DNA of 64,000 nt from Streptomyces sp. SUK 48 (GTDB lineage: Bacteria; Actinomycetota; Actinomycetes; Streptomycetales; Streptomycetaceae): assembly GCF_009650765.1 (NCBI RefSeq), contig NZ_CP045740.1, forward strand, positions 5,928,001-5,992,000, written 5' to 3'. Below, piece after piece: positions 52,983-62,925 of this stretch (position 1 is its first letter; the number at the start of each line of letters is the position of its first letter). The translations under genes were made by a program, and so were the position numbers. Below the pieces are notes generated by a model, which worked only from the letters and a program-made list of their open reading frames with translations, ran no database searches and was not told where the DNA came from.

Positions 52983-54052
52983 TGAACCAGATCCTGTTCT
53001 CGGGTGTCATTGGCCTCTTCCTCACCCTGGTCGGCACCCCGCTGCTGATCAAGCTGCTGGCCCGCAAGGGCTACGGCCAGTTCATCCGTGACGACGGCCC
53101 GCGCGAGCACCTCAGCAAGCGCGGTACGCCGACCATGGGTGGTATCGCCTTCATCTTCGCCACGGTCGCCGCGTACTTTCTGTCCAAGGTGATCGCGGGC
53201 AAGCCGCCGTCCTTCTCCGGCCTGCTGGTGCTCGGCCTGATGGTGGGCATGGGCCTGGTCGGCTTCCTGGACGACTACATCAAGATCGTCAAGCGGCGCT
53301 CGCTGGGTCTGCGCGCCAAGGCGAAGATGGCCGGCCAGCTGATCGTCGGCATCTCCTTCGCCGTCCTGGCGCTGATGTTCCCCGACTCCCGCGGCAACAC
53401 CCCGGCCTCCACCAAGCTGTCGTTCATCACGGACTTCGGCTGGTCGATCGGCCCGGTGCTGTTCGTGATCTGGGCGCTGTTCATGATCCTCGCGATGTCG
53501 AACGGCGTGAACCTGACCGACGGTCTGGACGGCCTCGCCACCGGCGCCTCCGTCCTGGTCTTCGGCGCCTACACGTTCATCGGCGTCTGGCAGTACCAGG
53601 AGTCCTGCGCCAACGCGCAGACCCTGACCAACCCGGCCGCCTGCTACGAGGTGCGCGATCCGCTCGACCTCGCCGTGGTCGCCTCCGCGCTGATGGGCGC
53701 CTGCCTGGGCTTCCTGTGGTGGAACACGTCCCCGGCGAAGATCTTCATGGGCGACACCGGCTCGCTCGCCCTCGGCGGTGTCCTCACCGGCCTGGCCATC
53801 CTCTCCCGCACGGAGCTGCTGGTGGCCATCATGGGCGGCCTGTTCGTCCTCATCACCATGTCGGTCGTCATCCAGGTCGGCTCCTTCCGGCTCACCGGAA
53901 AACGCGTCTTCCGGATGGCGCCACTCCAGCACCACTTCGAACTCAAGGGCTGGTCCGAGGTCTTGGTCGTGGTCCGCTTCTGGATCATCCAAGGCATCTG
54001 TGTGATCGTCGGACTGGGCCTCTTCTACGCGGGATGGGCAGCGGAAAAGTGA
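52979..54052 (+). CDS. mraY: Phospho-MurNAc-pentapeptide transferase MraY
   Basis: A 357-residue membrane enzyme with ten transmembrane helices that makes lipid I from UDP-MurNAc-pentapeptide and undecaprenyl phosphate. The catalytic Asp pair is in VGFLDDYIKIVKRRSLGL, with NLTDGLDGLATGASVL and KIFMGDTGSLALGG, and the nucleotide-interacting MAPLQHHFELKGWSE near the C-terminus. ATG ATG at 52979/52982 overlaps the murF stop. The C-terminal end overlaps murD by GTGA. Confidence 0.96.
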   Translation: MMNQILFSGVIGLFLTLVGTPLLIKLLARKGYGQFIRDDGPREHLSKRGTPTMGGIAFIFATVAAYFLSKVIAGKPPSFSGLLVLGLMVGMGLVGFLDDYIKIVKRRSLGLRAKAKMAGQLIVGISFAVLALMFPDSRGNTPASTKLSFITDFGWSIGPVLFVIWALFMILAMSNGVNLTDGLDGLATGASVLVFGAYTFIGVWQYQESCANAQTLTNPAACYEVRDPLDLAVVASALMGACLGFLWWNTSPAKIFMGDTGSLALGGVLTGLAILSRTELLVAIMGGLFVLITMSVVIQVGSFRLTGKRVFRMAPLQHHFELKGWSEVLVVVRFWIIQGICVIVGLGLFYAGWAAEK

Positions 54053-55470
54053 CCACCGGCTCGGCGCCCTTCGACTTCCAGGGCAAGCACGTCACCGTCG
54101 CGGGACTCGGCGTCTCCGGTGTCCCGGCGGCCAGGGCACTGCACGCGCGCGGCGCGATCGTCACCGTCGTCAACGACGGCGACGACGCCCGCGCCCGCGA
54201 GCAGGCCGAGGGCCTGGAGGCGCTCGGCGTCACCGTGCGCCTCGGTGACGGCGCGACCCTCCCGGAGGGCACCGAGCTGATCGTCACCGCCCCCGGCTGG
54301 CAGCCCGGCAAGCCGCTCTTCCAGGCGGCCGCCGAGGCGGACGTGCCGGTCTGGGGCGATGTGGAGCTGGCCTGGCGGCTGCGGGGGCCCGACGCGGTCC
54401 CCTGGCTGGCCGTCACCGGCACCAACGGCAAGACCACCACCGTGCAGATGCTCGCCTCCATCCTGAAGGCGGCGGGCCTGCGCACGGCGGCCGTCGGCAA
54501 CATCGGGGTCTCGCTGCTGGACGCCGTCCTCGGGGAGGAGACGTACGACGTCCTCGCCGTGGAGCTGTCCAGCTACCAGCTGCACTGGGCGCCCTCGCTG
54601 CGCGCCCACTCCGCCGTCGTCCTCAACCTCGCGCCCGACCACCTCGACTGGCACGGCTCCATGGCGGCGTACGCCGCCGACAAGGGCCGTATCTACGAGG
54701 GCAACCGGGTCGCCTGCGTCTACAACGTGGCCGACCGGGCCACCGAGGACCTGGTGCGCGAGGCCGACGTCGAGGAGGGCTGCCGGGCCATCGGGTTCAC
54801 CCTCGGCACCCCCGGACCCTCCCAACTCGGCGTCGTGGACGGCATCCTGGTCGACCGCGCCTTCGTGGAGAACCGGCAGAAGAACGCGCAGGAGCTGGCC
54901 GAGGTCTCCGACGTCCGGCCGCCGGCCCCGCACAACATCGCCAACGCCCTCGCGGCGGCGGCCCTCGCGCGCGCCTTCGGGGTGCCCGCCCAGGCCGTAC
55001 GGGACGGACTGCGCGCCTTCCGGCCGGACGCCCACCGCATCGAGCACGTCGCCGACCTCGACGGCGTGGCCTACGTGGACGACTCCAAGGCCACCAACAC
55101 CCATGCCGCGCAGGCATCGTTGGCGGCGTACGACTCGATCGTGTGGATCGCAGGCGGCCTCGCCAAGGGCGCGACCTTCGACGAACTGGTCGCCGCCTCG
55201 GCCGAGCACCTGCGCGCCGTCGTCCTGATCGGCGCCGACCGGGCGCTGATCCGGGAGGCCCTTGCGCGACACGCCCCGGAAGTACCCGTGGTCGACCTCG
55301 ACCGGACCGACACTGGGGCGATGCTCCAGGCGGTGACGGAGGCCAAGCGGCTCGCGGTCGCCGGGGACACGGTGCTCCTCGCGCCGGCCTGCGCCTCCAT
55401 GGACATGTTCACCAACTACAACCAGCGCGGTGACGCGTTCGCGACGGCGGTCGGCGAACTCCGCGCCTGA
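54049..55470 (+). CDS. murD: UDP-MurNAc-L-Ala-D-Glu synthetase
   Basis: A 473-residue Mur ligase. It starts FDFQGKHVTVAGLGVSGVPA; the ATP loop is WLAVTGTNGKTTTVQMLASI; SSYQLHWAPSLRAHSAVVLN, NLAPDHLDWHGSMAAYAADK, FRPDAHRIEHVAD, VDDSKATNTHAAQASLAAYD and LAPACASMDMFTNYNQRGD follow. GTG 54049 overlaps the mraY stop; ATG 54034 is in frame and would add 5 residues. All active-site residues are present. Confidence 0.95.
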   Translation: MTTGSAPFDFQGKHVTVAGLGVSGVPAARALHARGAIVTVVNDGDDARAREQAEGLEALGVTVRLGDGATLPEGTELIVTAPGWQPGKPLFQAAAEADVPVWGDVELAWRLRGPDAVPWLAVTGTNGKTTTVQMLASILKAAGLRTAAVGNIGVSLLDAVLGEETYDVLAVELSSYQLHWAPSLRAHSAVVLNLAPDHLDWHGSMAAYAADKGRIYEGNRVACVYNVADRATEDLVREADVEEGCRAIGFTLGTPGPSQLGVVDGILVDRAFVENRQKNAQELAEVSDVRPPAPHNIANALAAAALARAFGVPAQAVRDGLRAFRPDAHRIEHVADLDGVAYVDDSKATNTHAAQASLAAYDSIVWIAGGLAKGATFDELVAASAEHLRAVVLIGADRALIREALARHAPEVPVVDLDRTDTGAMLQAVTEAKRLAVAGDTVLLAPACASMDMFTNYNQRGDAFATAVGELRA

Positions 55471-55538
55471 CCCCGGCCGCCCGCCGGGCGGATCCTGGGA
55501 GGGACGCGCGGGGCGGCCGACGTCCAGTGGAGGCGCCG

Positions 55539-56900
55539 ATGCCCAGTAGCCGTACCGGAAAGCCCCCTGTGCAGCGGGCGTCCCGGCGTCCCGTCGTCCC
55601 CGGCTCCGCGCGCGAGAACCCCGTACGGCGGTTCGTCACGCGCGCCCGGCGGGCCTGGGACCGGCCGCTGACCGCCTATTACCTGATCGTCGGCGGCAGC
55701 GTGCTGATCACGGTGCTCGGCCTGGTGATGGTCTACTCGGCCTCCCAGGTCACCGCGCTCCAGATGTCGCTGCCGGGCTCGTACTTCTTCCGCAAGCAGC
55801 TGCTGGCCGCGGTGATCGGCGGCATCCTGCTGTTCGCGGCCTCCCGGATGCCGGTGAGACTGCACCGGGCCCTGGCCTACCCGATCCTCGCCGGCGCCGT
55901 CTTCATGATGGCCCTGGTGCAGGTACCCGGGATAGGGATGTCGGTCAACGGCAACCAGAACTGGATCTCCCTCGGCGGCTCCTTCCAGATCCAGCCCAGC
56001 GAGTTCGGCAAGCTCGCCCTGGTGCTGTGGGGCGCCGACCTGATCGCCCGCAAACAGGAGCGGAAACTGCTGACCCAGTGGAAGCACATGCTGGTGCCCC
56101 TGGTGCCGGCCGCCTTCCTGCTGCTCGGACTGATCATGCTCGGCGGCGACATGGGAACCGCGATCATTCTCACAGCGATCCTGTTCGGGCTGCTGTGGCT
56201 CGCGGGCGCCCCGACCCGGCTGTTCTCGGGCGTGCTCTCGGTCGCGGTCGTGATCGGGGTGATCCTGATCGAGACCAGCCCCAACCGGATGGCCCGCCTC
56301 GCCTGCATCGGCGCCACCGAGCCCCGCGCCCAGGGCGCCGACTGCTGGCAGGCCGTGCACGGCATCTACGCGCTCGCCTCCGGCGGATTCTTCGGCTCCG
56401 GGCTCGGCGCGAGTGTGGAAAAATGGGGTCAACTGCCGGAAGCGCACACCGACTTCATCTTCGCGGTCACCGGTGAGGAACTGGGTCTCGCGGGGACACT
56501 GTCGGTGCTCGCGCTGTTCGCGGCTCTAGGCTATGCAGGTATCCGCGTGGCCGGACGCACGAAAGACCCCTTCGTGAGGTACGCCGCGGGAGGCGTGACC
56601 ACCTGGATCATCGCTCAGGCGGTGATCAACATCGGTGCGGTGCTCGGTCTGCTGCCGATCGCCGGTGTACCGCTCCCGCTGTTCTCCTACGGAGGATCCG
56701 CCCTGCTGCCGACCATGTTCGCCATCGGGCTGCTGATCGCGTTCGCGCGCGACGACCCCGCTGCGCGGACGGCGCTTGCGTTGCGGCAACCTCGCTTTGG
56801 TAGAAAGCGGGCGGGAGGCTCCGGCGCGGATCGCGGGTCTCGGAGATGGAACACGATGCGACGGCGTGCCTCGGCGGCGCGTTCGTCCGGAGAGCGGTGA
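55539..56900 (+). CDS. ftsW: SEDS-family septal peptidoglycan glycosyltransferase FtsW
   Basis: A 453-residue protein with ten transmembrane helices that polymerises lipid II together with FtsI. A basic tail (1-45) precedes TM1. The SEDS signature is visible in VNGNQNWISLGGSFQIQPSE, MLGGDMGTAIILTAILFG, GFFGSGLGASVEKWGQLPE, AHTDFIFAVTGEELGLAG and LPLFSYGGSALLPTMFAIG; the catalytic Asp is in the loop near HTD. ATG 55539 has GGAGG 5 nt upstream; GTG 55527 lacks one. A Ser/Arg-rich C-terminus follows TM10. Confidence 0.95.
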   Translation: MPSSRTGKPPVQRASRRPVVPGSARENPVRRFVTRARRAWDRPLTAYYLIVGGSVLITVLGLVMVYSASQVTALQMSLPGSYFFRKQLLAAVIGGILLFAASRMPVRLHRALAYPILAGAVFMMALVQVPGIGMSVNGNQNWISLGGSFQIQPSEFGKLALVLWGADLIARKQERKLLTQWKHMLVPLVPAAFLLLGLIMLGGDMGTAIILTAILFGLLWLAGAPTRLFSGVLSVAVVIGVILIETSPNRMARLACIGATEPRAQGADCWQAVHGIYALASGGFFGSGLGASVEKWGQLPEAHTDFIFAVTGEELGLAGTLSVLALFAALGYAGIRVAGRTKDPFVRYAAGGVTTWIIAQAVINIGAVLGLLPIAGVPLPLFSYGGSALLPTMFAIGLLIAFARDDPAARTALALRQPRFGRKRAGGSGADRGSRRWNTMRRRASAARSSGER

Positions 56901-56906
56901 ATTTCG

Positions 56907-57995
56907 GTGCATGTCGTACTCGCCGGTGGGGGGACCGCCGGCCACATCGAGCCCGCGCTCGCCCTCGCGGACGCCCTGCGCAGGCAGGACCCGAGCGTGG
57001 GGATCACGGCCCTGGGCACGGAACGCGGCCTGGAGACCCGGCTCGTCCCGGAGCGCGGCTACGAGCTGGCGCTGATCCCCGCGGTGCCGCTGCCACGCAA
57101 GCCCACCCCCGAGCTGATCACCGTCCCCGGGCGGCTGCGCGGCACCATCAAGGCCGCCGAGCAGATCCTCGAACGCACCAAGGCGGACGCCGTGGCCGGC
57201 TTCGGCGGCTATGTCGCGCTGCCCGCCTACCTCGCCGCCAAGCGGCTCGGCGTGCCCATCGTGATCCACGAGGCCAACGCCCGCCCGGGCCTGGCCAACA
57301 AGATCGGGTCCCGGTACGCGGCGCAGGTCGCCGTCTCGATGCCGGACAGCAAGCTGCGCGGCTCCCGGTACATCGGCATCCCGCTGCGCCGCTCCATCGC
57401 CACGCTGGACCGCGCGGCCGCGCGTCCCGAGGCCCGGCACCGCTTCGGCCTCGACCCCAACCTGCCCACGCTGCTGGTCTCCGGCGGCTCGCAGGGCGCG
57501 CGCCGGCTCAACGAGGTGGTCCAGCAGGTCGCCCCGTGGCTCCAGCAGGCCGGTATCCAGATCCTGCACGCGGTCGGTCCGAAGAACGAACTGCCGCATG
57601 TCCAGCAGATGCCGGGGATGCCCCCCTACATCCCGGTAAGTTATCTGGACCGGATGGACCTCGCGTACGCCGCGGCCGACATGATGCTCTGCCGCGCGGG
57701 CGCGATGACCGTCGCCGAACTCTCCGCCGTCGGACTGCCGGCCGCCTACGTACCGCTGCCCATCGGCAACGGTGAACAGCGGCTGAACGCCCAGCCGGTG
57801 GTCAAGGCGGGTGGCGGACTCCTCGTGGACGACGCGGAACTGACGCCCGAGTGGGTGCAGCACCATGTGCTGCCCGTGCTCGCGGACCCGCACCGGCTCT
57901 ACGAGATGTCGCGCGCCGCAAGCGAGTTCGGCCGCCGGGACGCCGACGAGCTGCTCGTCGGCATGGTGTACGAGGCCATCGCCTCGCGCCGTTAG
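56907..57995 (+). CDS. murG: UDP-GlcNAc:lipid I GlcNAc transferase MurG
   Basis: A 362-residue GT28 glycosyltransferase that turns lipid I into lipid II. The G-loops are MHVVLAGGGTAGHIEPALAL (residues 1-20) and GFGGYVALPAYLAAKRLGVP, and the donor domain shows LLVSGGSQGARRLN, ISYLDRM-type loop VSYLDRMDLAYAAADMMLC, RAGAMTVAELSAVG, and PLPIGNGEQRLNAQP. GTG 56907 lies 6 bases after ftsW. No murC follows, unlike in most dcw clusters. Confidence 0.95.
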   Translation: MHVVLAGGGTAGHIEPALALADALRRQDPSVGITALGTERGLETRLVPERGYELALIPAVPLPRKPTPELITVPGRLRGTIKAAEQILERTKADAVAGFGGYVALPAYLAAKRLGVPIVIHEANARPGLANKIGSRYAAQVAVSMPDSKLRGSRYIGIPLRRSIATLDRAAARPEARHRFGLDPNLPTLLVSGGSQGARRLNEVVQQVAPWLQQAGIQILHAVGPKNELPHVQQMPGMPPYIPVSYLDRMDLAYAAADMMLCRAGAMTVAELSAVGLPAAYVPLPIGNGEQRLNAQPVVKAGGGLLVDDAELTPEWVQHHVLPVLADPHRLYEMSRAASEFGRRDADELLVGMVYEAIASRR

Positions 57996-58021
57996 GACCG
58001 TATGACGAAAGGGTAGTGAGG

Positions 58022-58816
58022 GTGGCTGGACCGACGACTCGTGAACGCGGAGAACGCCAGCAGGAGTCGTCCGGTCCGCCGCTCGTCCGAAGGATAAGGC
58101 GACTACGTCTTCGTACGATCGTCATCCTGGCCGTGGCCGTGGTGCTCCTGGCAGCCGGTTCCGTTTGGGTGTTGTACGGCTCCTCATGGCTGCGCGTGGA
58201 ACGGGTACCGGTCTCGGGTACCCGGGTGCTGACGCCCGCCGAGGTGCGTGACGCCGCCGCCGTACCGGTGGGGGCGCCTTTGGTGTCGGTCGACACCGAT
58301 GCCATCGCGGCCCGAATGCGCCACAAACTGCCACGAATTGACACGGTCGACGTCTCCCGCTCCTGGCCGCACGGCATCGAGCTGAAGGTGACCGAGCGAA
58401 CCCCGGTCCTCCTGGTGCGGAAGGGGAAGAATTTCGTCGAAGTCGACCACAAGGGGGTCCGGTTCGCCACGGTCGCGCAGGCCCCCAAGGGCTCACCGCT
58501 GCTGCGGATGTCCGTGTCCTCGCCTGGCTCGTCCGCCGCGAGCCTGCGGCGCTTCGGCACCGACCGGCTGGTGCGCGAGGCGGTCCTGGTCGCCGGCGAA
58601 CTGCCGGGCCCCGTCAGGCGCCTCACCGGCACCGTCGACGTGCACTCCTACGACGACATCCGGCTCGAGTTGGCCGACGGCCGCACCGTCGCCTGGGGGA
58701 GCGCGGAGAACGGCCGCGCCAAGGCACGGACCCTCACCGCACTCATGAAAGCAGCTTCCGGCGCACGCCACTTCGACGTCAGCGTCCCCACCGCCCCTGC
58801 GTCATCGGCGAGTTGA
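58022..58816 (+). CDS. ftsQ: Cell-division protein FtsQ
   Basis: A 264-residue bitopic divisome protein. The basic cytoplasmic part (1-36) leads into one transmembrane helix (about 37-56: VILAVAVVLLAAGSVWVLY). The POTRA domain begins SSWLRVERVPVSGTRVLTPA, followed by the FtsQ/DivIB domain with IDTVDVSRSWPHGIELKVTE. GTG 58022 is chosen by homology, and AAAGGG lies upstream. The length equals that recalled for S. coelicolor FtsQ. It is followed by the ftsZ promoter region. Confidence 0.93.
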   Translation: MAGPTTRERGERQQESSGPPLVRRIRRLRLRTIVILAVAVVLLAAGSVWVLYGSSWLRVERVPVSGTRVLTPAEVRDAAAVPVGAPLVSVDTDAIAARMRHKLPRIDTVDVSRSWPHGIELKVTERTPVLLVRKGKNFVEVDHKGVRFATVAQAPKGSPLLRMSVSSPGSSAASLRRFGTDRLVREAVLVAGELPGPVRRLTGTVDVHSYDDIRLELADGRTVAWGSAENGRAKARTLTALMKAASGARHFDVSVPTAPASSAS

Positions 58817-59094
58817 CGCGCATCAGTGCAGGCCAGCACCCTGGTTGGGCACCCCTATGGCTGATCACATAGGGTGAAAAGAAAAACGGGAGGTTCGGCG
58901 TGTTCGTTGAACGGGCGCCACTTGTCGACTTAGTGTCCTGTTCAGAAGACTCCAGGGAACACACACACTGGTAACCCTAAACTTCAGGCTTAGGGTTCGG
59001 GTCGGCGCTACGGACCGTCCCATTCGGCATCTGTCGTCACGGCGCGGGCAACCGCCCGCGGCGGCGACGTAATTCGAGGCGAGAGGCCTTCGAC
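58817..59094 (+). promoter_or_regulatory. ftsQ-ftsZ intergenic promoter region
   Basis: 278 bases known in Streptomyces to carry several ftsZ promoters, including a sporulation-induced one (recalled). Here it is notably AT-rich for the genome. It contains GTGTC (the WhiA half-motif GACAC on the other strand, near 58933) and the inverted repeat AACCCTAA-N9-TTAGGGTT at 58973-58997. No gene is seen. Confidence 0.7.
58973..58997. repeat. Inverted repeat AACCCTAA-N9-TTAGGGTT upstream of ftsZ
   Basis: Perfect 8-bp arms (58973-58980, 58990-58997), 98 nt before the ftsZ GTG. It may be an operator or a leader hairpin in the promoter region. Confidence 0.7.
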
Positions 59095-60303
59095 GTGGCA
59101 GCACCGCAGAACTACCTCGCAGTCATCAAGGTCATCGGTGTCGGCGGCGGTGGTGTCAATGCCATCAACCGGATGATCGAGGTCGGTCTCAAGGGTGTCG
59201 AGTTCATCGCCATCAACACCGACGCGCAGGCGCTGTTGATGAGCGACGCCGACGTCAAGCTGGACGTCGGCAGGGAACTCACCCGCGGACTCGGCGCCGG
59301 CGCCAACCCGGCCGTCGGCCGCAAGGCCGCCGAGGACCACCGCGAGGAGATCGAGGAGGTCCTCAAGGGGGCCGACATGGTCTTCGTGACCGCCGGTGAA
59401 GGCGGCGGCACCGGCACCGGCGGCGCGCCCGTCGTGGCCAACATCGCGCGCTCGCTGGGCGCGCTCACCATCGGCGTGGTCACGCGCCCGTTCACCTTCG
59501 AGGGACGGCGCCGCGCGAACCAGGCCGAGGACGGCATCGCAGAGCTGCGCGAAGAGGTCGACACCCTCATCGTGATCCCGAACGACCGGCTGCTGTCCAT
59601 CTCGGACCGCCAGGTCTCGGTCCTGGACGCCTTCAAGTCGGCCGACCAGGTCCTGCTCTCCGGTGTCCAGGGCATCACCGACCTCATCACCACCCCGGGC
59701 CTGATCAACCTGGACTTCGCCGACGTGAAGTCGGTCATGTCCGAGGCCGGTTCGGCCCTCATGGGCATCGGCTCGGCCCGCGGCGACGACCGCGCGGTGG
59801 CCGCGGCCGAGATGGCGATCTCCTCGCCGCTGCTGGAGGCGTCCATCGACGGCGCCCGCGGCGTGCTGCTCTCCATCTCCGGCGGCTCCGACCTCGGCCT
59901 CTTCGAGATCAACGAGGCGGCCCAGCTGGTCAGCGAGGCGGCCCACCCCGAGGCCAACATCATCTTCGGCGCGGTCATCGACGACGCCCTCGGCGACGAG
60001 GTCCGGGTCACCGTGATCGCGGCCGGCTTCGACGGCGGCCAGCCGCCGGCCCGCCGGGACAGCGCCCTGAGCTCGGCCTCCACTTCGGCCCCCGCCCGCC
60101 GCGAGGAGCCCGCGCCTGTACGGCAGTCCGAGAGCCGTCCGTCCTTCGGCTCGCTCGGCAGCGTGAAGCCGAAGGAGGAGCCGGAGCCGGCCCCCGAGCC
60201 GGTGGCCGACATCCCGGTCGCCCCGCCGATCACCCCGGCGCAGCGTCCCGCCTACTCGGACAGCGCGGCCGAGGAACTGGACGTCCCGGACTTCCTGAAG
60301 TGA
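59095..60303 (+). CDS. ftsZ: Cell-division GTPase FtsZ
   Basis: A 402-residue tubulin homologue forming the Z-ring. It shows [19 protein letters not shown] (residues 11-29), the GTP signature [20 protein letters not shown] near 104-123, the T7 loop region [19 protein letters not shown] with the catalytic Asp, and a Pro/Glu linker ending in the conserved C-terminal tail DVPDFLK, the SepF-binding peptide. GTG 59095 follows GAGGCGAGAGG. It overlaps pgeF by GTGA. Confidence 0.97.
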   Translation: MAAPQNYLAVIKVIGVGGGGVNAINRMIEVGLKGVEFIAINTDAQALLMSDADVKLDVGRELTRGLGAGANPAVGRKAAEDHREEIEEVLKGADMVFVTAGEGGGTGTGGAPVVANIARSLGALTIGVVTRPFTFEGRRRANQAEDGIAELREEVDTLIVIPNDRLLSISDRQVSVLDAFKSADQVLLSGVQGITDLITTPGLINLDFADVKSVMSEAGSALMGIGSARGDDRAVAAAEMAISSPLLEASIDGARGVLLSISGGSDLGLFEINEAAQLVSEAAHPEANIIFGAVIDDALGDEVRVTVIAAGFDGGQPPARRDSALSSASTSAPARREEPAPVRQSESRPSFGSLGSVKPKEEPEPAPEPVADIPVAPPITPAQRPAYSDSAAEELDVPDFLK

Positions 60304-61028
60304 TAGGACGGCGCGAGAGCGTGAGCGGCGCGCACTTCGCCTTCACCGACAGGTGGGGCGGGGTGAGCGCCGCTCCGTATGAGGAGCTGAACCTCGGCGG
60401 CGCGGTCGGCGACACGCCCGAGGCGGTCACGGCCAACCGGGAACTGGCCGCCACGTCGCTCGGCCTGGACCCCACCCGCGTGGTGTGGATGAACCAGGTG
60501 CACGGCGCCGAGGTGGCCGTGGTGGACGAGCCCTGGGGCACCCGTCCGGTGCCGGAGGTCGACGCCCTCGTCACCGCGCGGCGCGGACTCGCCCTCGCCG
60601 TGCTGACCGCCGACTGTGTGCCGGTGCTGCTCGCCGACCCGGTCGCGGGCATCGCCGCCGCGGCCCACGCGGGCCGGCCCGGCATGGTCGGGGGAGTCGT
60701 CCCCGCCGCCGTACGGGCCATGGTCGAACTGGGCGCCGCGCCCGAGCGGATCGTCGCCCGGACCGGACCGGCCGTCTGCGGCCGGTGCTACGAAGTACCG
60801 GAGACGCTGCGGGCCGAGGTGACCGCGGTGGAGCCGACGGCGCACGCCGAAACCAGCTGGGGCACTCCGGCGGTCGACGTGAGCGCCGGAGTGCACGCGC
60901 AGCTCGACCGGCTCGGGGTGTGCGACCGGGCGCATTCGCCGGTGTGCACGCTGGAGTCGGGGGACCACTTCTCATACCGTCGCGACCGCACCACCGGTCG
61001 GCTCGCGGCCTATGTCTGGCTGGACTGA
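60300..61028 (+). CDS. pgeF: YfiH/PgeF-family multicopper-oxidase-fold protein (YlmD)
   Basis: A 242-residue protein of the YfiH/laccase-domain family. The metal-binding His/Cys set is in [40 protein letters not shown], and the C-terminal [20 protein letters not shown]. The E. coli homologue removes mis-incorporated L-Ser from peptidoglycan precursors, and others act as purine nucleoside phosphorylases; which holds here is not decided. It overlaps the ftsZ stop (GTGA). Confidence 0.88.
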   Translation: MIGRRESVSGAHFAFTDRWGGVSAAPYEELNLGGAVGDTPEAVTANRELAATSLGLDPTRVVWMNQVHGAEVAVVDEPWGTRPVPEVDALVTARRGLALAVLTADCVPVLLADPVAGIAAAAHAGRPGMVGGVVPAAVRAMVELGAAPERIVARTGPAVCGRCYEVPETLRAEVTAVEPTAHAETSWGTPAVDVSAGVHAQLDRLGVCDRAHSPVCTLESGDHFSYRRDRTTGRLAAYVWLD

Positions 61029-61034
61029 TGGGGC

Positions 61035-61754
61035 ATGACGGAGCGTAAGACCGAACTCGCCGGGAATCTGGCGCATGTGGAGCAGCGCATCGCCCGCGCC
61101 TGTGCGGCCGCGGGCCGGCGGCGGGAGGAGGTGACCCTGATCGTGGTCACCAAGACCTACCCGGCGAGCGATGTGCGGTTCCTGGCGGAGCTCGGGGTGC
61201 GCCATGTCGCCGAGAACCGCGACCAGGACGCCGCGCCCAAGGCGGCGGCTTGTGCGGATCTGCCCCTGAAGTGGCATTTTGTCGGCCAGTTGCAGACCAA
61301 CAAGGTGCGCTCCGTGGTCGGTTACGCCGATGTCGTGCAGTCGATCGACCGCGCGCGGCTCGTCACCGCGCTGTCCAAGGAGGCGGTGCGCGCGGGGCGC
61401 GAGGTGGGGTGCGTGGTCCAGGTCGCGCTCGACGCGGACGCGGGCGGACGAGGTGAGCGCGGGGGCGTGGCCCCCGAAGGAATCGAAGAGTTGGCCGACC
61501 TCGTCGCCGGCTCGCCGGGACTGCGGCTCGACGGTCTGATGACCGTGGCTCCGCTCACCGGCGAGTACGCGGGACGCGAACAGGCGGCGTTCGGGCGCCT
61601 CATGGATTTGTCGACCGACCTGCGCCGAGCCCATCCGACTGCAACCATGGTGTCGGCAGGGATGAGTGCGGACCTCGAGCAGGCCGTGGCGGCCGGGGCG
61701 ACACATGTGCGCGTCGGCACTGCGGTACTCGGTGTCCGTCCCCGGCTCGGGTAA
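61035..61754 (+). CDS. ylmE: YggS-family PLP homeostasis protein (YlmE)
   Basis: A 239-residue single-barrel protein carrying PLP on the Lys in [20 protein letters not shown]. It also shows [67 protein letters not shown] and the C-terminal [29 protein letters not shown]. It keeps free PLP in balance; no racemase activity is expected. It lies 6 bases after pgeF. Confidence 0.92.
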   Translation: MTERKTELAGNLAHVEQRIARACAAAGRRREEVTLIVVTKTYPASDVRFLAELGVRHVAENRDQDAAPKAAACADLPLKWHFVGQLQTNKVRSVVGYADVVQSIDRARLVTALSKEAVRAGREVGCVVQVALDADAGGRGERGGVAPEGIEELADLVAGSPGLRLDGLMTVAPLTGEYAGREQAAFGRLMDLSTDLRRAHPTATMVSAGMSADLEQAVAAGATHVRVGTAVLGVRPRLG

Positions 61755-61879
61755 CGTCGCCAAGAAGTCGGACCACAGCAGAAAATATGGTCAGTGTTCG
61801 CGAAACGGACACAACGACCGCGTGGATCGCGGGCACTTGGCAGGTCAGCCGATCCACCACAGAGCGGAGGACTCAGAGC

Positions 61880-62521
61880 ATGGCCGGCGCGATGCGCAAG
61901 ATGGCGGTCTACCTCGGCCTCGTGGAGGACGATGGGTACGACGGCCGCGGATTCGACCCCGATGACGATTTCGAGCCCGAGTTGGACCCGGAGCCCGAGC
62001 GGGACCACCGGCGGCACGAGCCGCTGCATCAACCGCATGAGGCACATCAGCCCCAAAGGGATGAATCGGTGCGAGTGGTGCAGCCTCCGGCACCCCGCGA
62101 ACCGGTGTCCAGGGCGGCTTCGCTACCCGCGGAATCCGGTCGCCCGGCGCGGATCGCGCCCGTGGCGTCCATCACACAAGAACGTCAGTCCCTGGAGAAG
62201 AACGCGCCGGTGATCATGCCCAAGGTCGTGTCGGAACGAGAGCCTTACCGGATCACGACATTGCACCCGCGGACCTACAACGAGGCCCGTACCATCGGGG
62301 AACACTTCCGTGAGGGCACCCCGGTGATCATGAATCTGACTGAGATGGATGACACAGACGCCAAGCGACTTGTCGACTTTGCGGCCGGTTTGGTGTTTGG
62401 TCTTCACGGCAGTATCGAGCGGGTGACGCAGAAGGTGTTCCTGTTGTCTCCTGCTAACGTCGATGTCACGGCGGAGGACAAGGCCCGCATCGCAGAGGGC
62501 GGGTTCTTCAACCAGAGCTGA
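61880..62521 (+). CDS. sepF: Cell-division protein SepF
   Basis: A 213-residue FtsZ-anchoring protein. The N-terminal amphipathic membrane-targeting segment [18 protein letters not shown] is followed by an acidic linker rich in Asp, Glu, Pro and His (19-90), then the SepF core with [40 protein letters not shown] and [23 protein letters not shown] 61880 has GGAGG about 10 nt upstream. The length equals that recalled for S. coelicolor. It binds the FtsZ C-terminal tail and bundles filaments. Confidence 0.95.
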   Translation: MAGAMRKMAVYLGLVEDDGYDGRGFDPDDDFEPELDPEPERDHRRHEPLHQPHEAHQPQRDESVRVVQPPAPREPVSRAASLPAESGRPARIAPVASITQERQSLEKNAPVIMPKVVSEREPYRITTLHPRTYNEARTIGEHFREGTPVIMNLTEMDDTDAKRLVDFAAGLVFGLHGSIERVTQKVFLLSPANVDVTAEDKARIAEGGFFNQS

Positions 62522-62580
62522 GACGCAGACCGGACCGCAGTACGCAAGAGCTCGGAACAGGGGAGAGGGAAACACAGGCC

Positions 62581-62871
62581 ATGGGCGTGTTCGCGCAGGT
62601 GATCTACATCGCGCTGATGGTGTTTCTCGTCGTGCTCATCTTCCGGCTGGTCATGGACTACGTCTTCCAGTTCGCCCGCTCGTGGCAACCCGGCAAGGCG
62701 ATGGTGGTCGTACTGGAGGCCACCTACACTGTCACCGATCCACCGCTGAAGCTTCTGCGGCGGTTCATTCCGCCGCTGCGTCTCGGGGGCGTGGCGCTCG
62801 ACCTGTCCTTCTTCGTACTGATGATCATCGTCTACATTCTCATCGCCATCGTGCAGAACTTCGTGAGATGA
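62581..62871 (+). CDS. ylmG: YggT-family membrane protein (YlmG)
   Basis: A 96-residue protein with two hydrophobic segments (about 5-24 VIYIALMVFLVVLIFRLVMD; 76-94 LSFFVLMIIVYILIAIVQNF) on either side of a loop containing the YggT signature (EATYTVTDPPLKLLRRFIPP). It lies between sepF and divIVA, the conserved position of Rv2146c. A role in septum or envelope organisation is likely but not proven. Confidence 0.92.
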   Translation: MGVFAQVIYIALMVFLVVLIFRLVMDYVFQFARSWQPGKAMVVVLEATYTVTDPPLKLLRRFIPPLRLGGVALDLSFFVLMIIVYILIAIVQNFVR

Positions 62872-62925
62872 GCGTGTGGACGATCCGGTCTTGCCGACTG
62901 CCGATGACTACGTTGAGGTGAAGAG

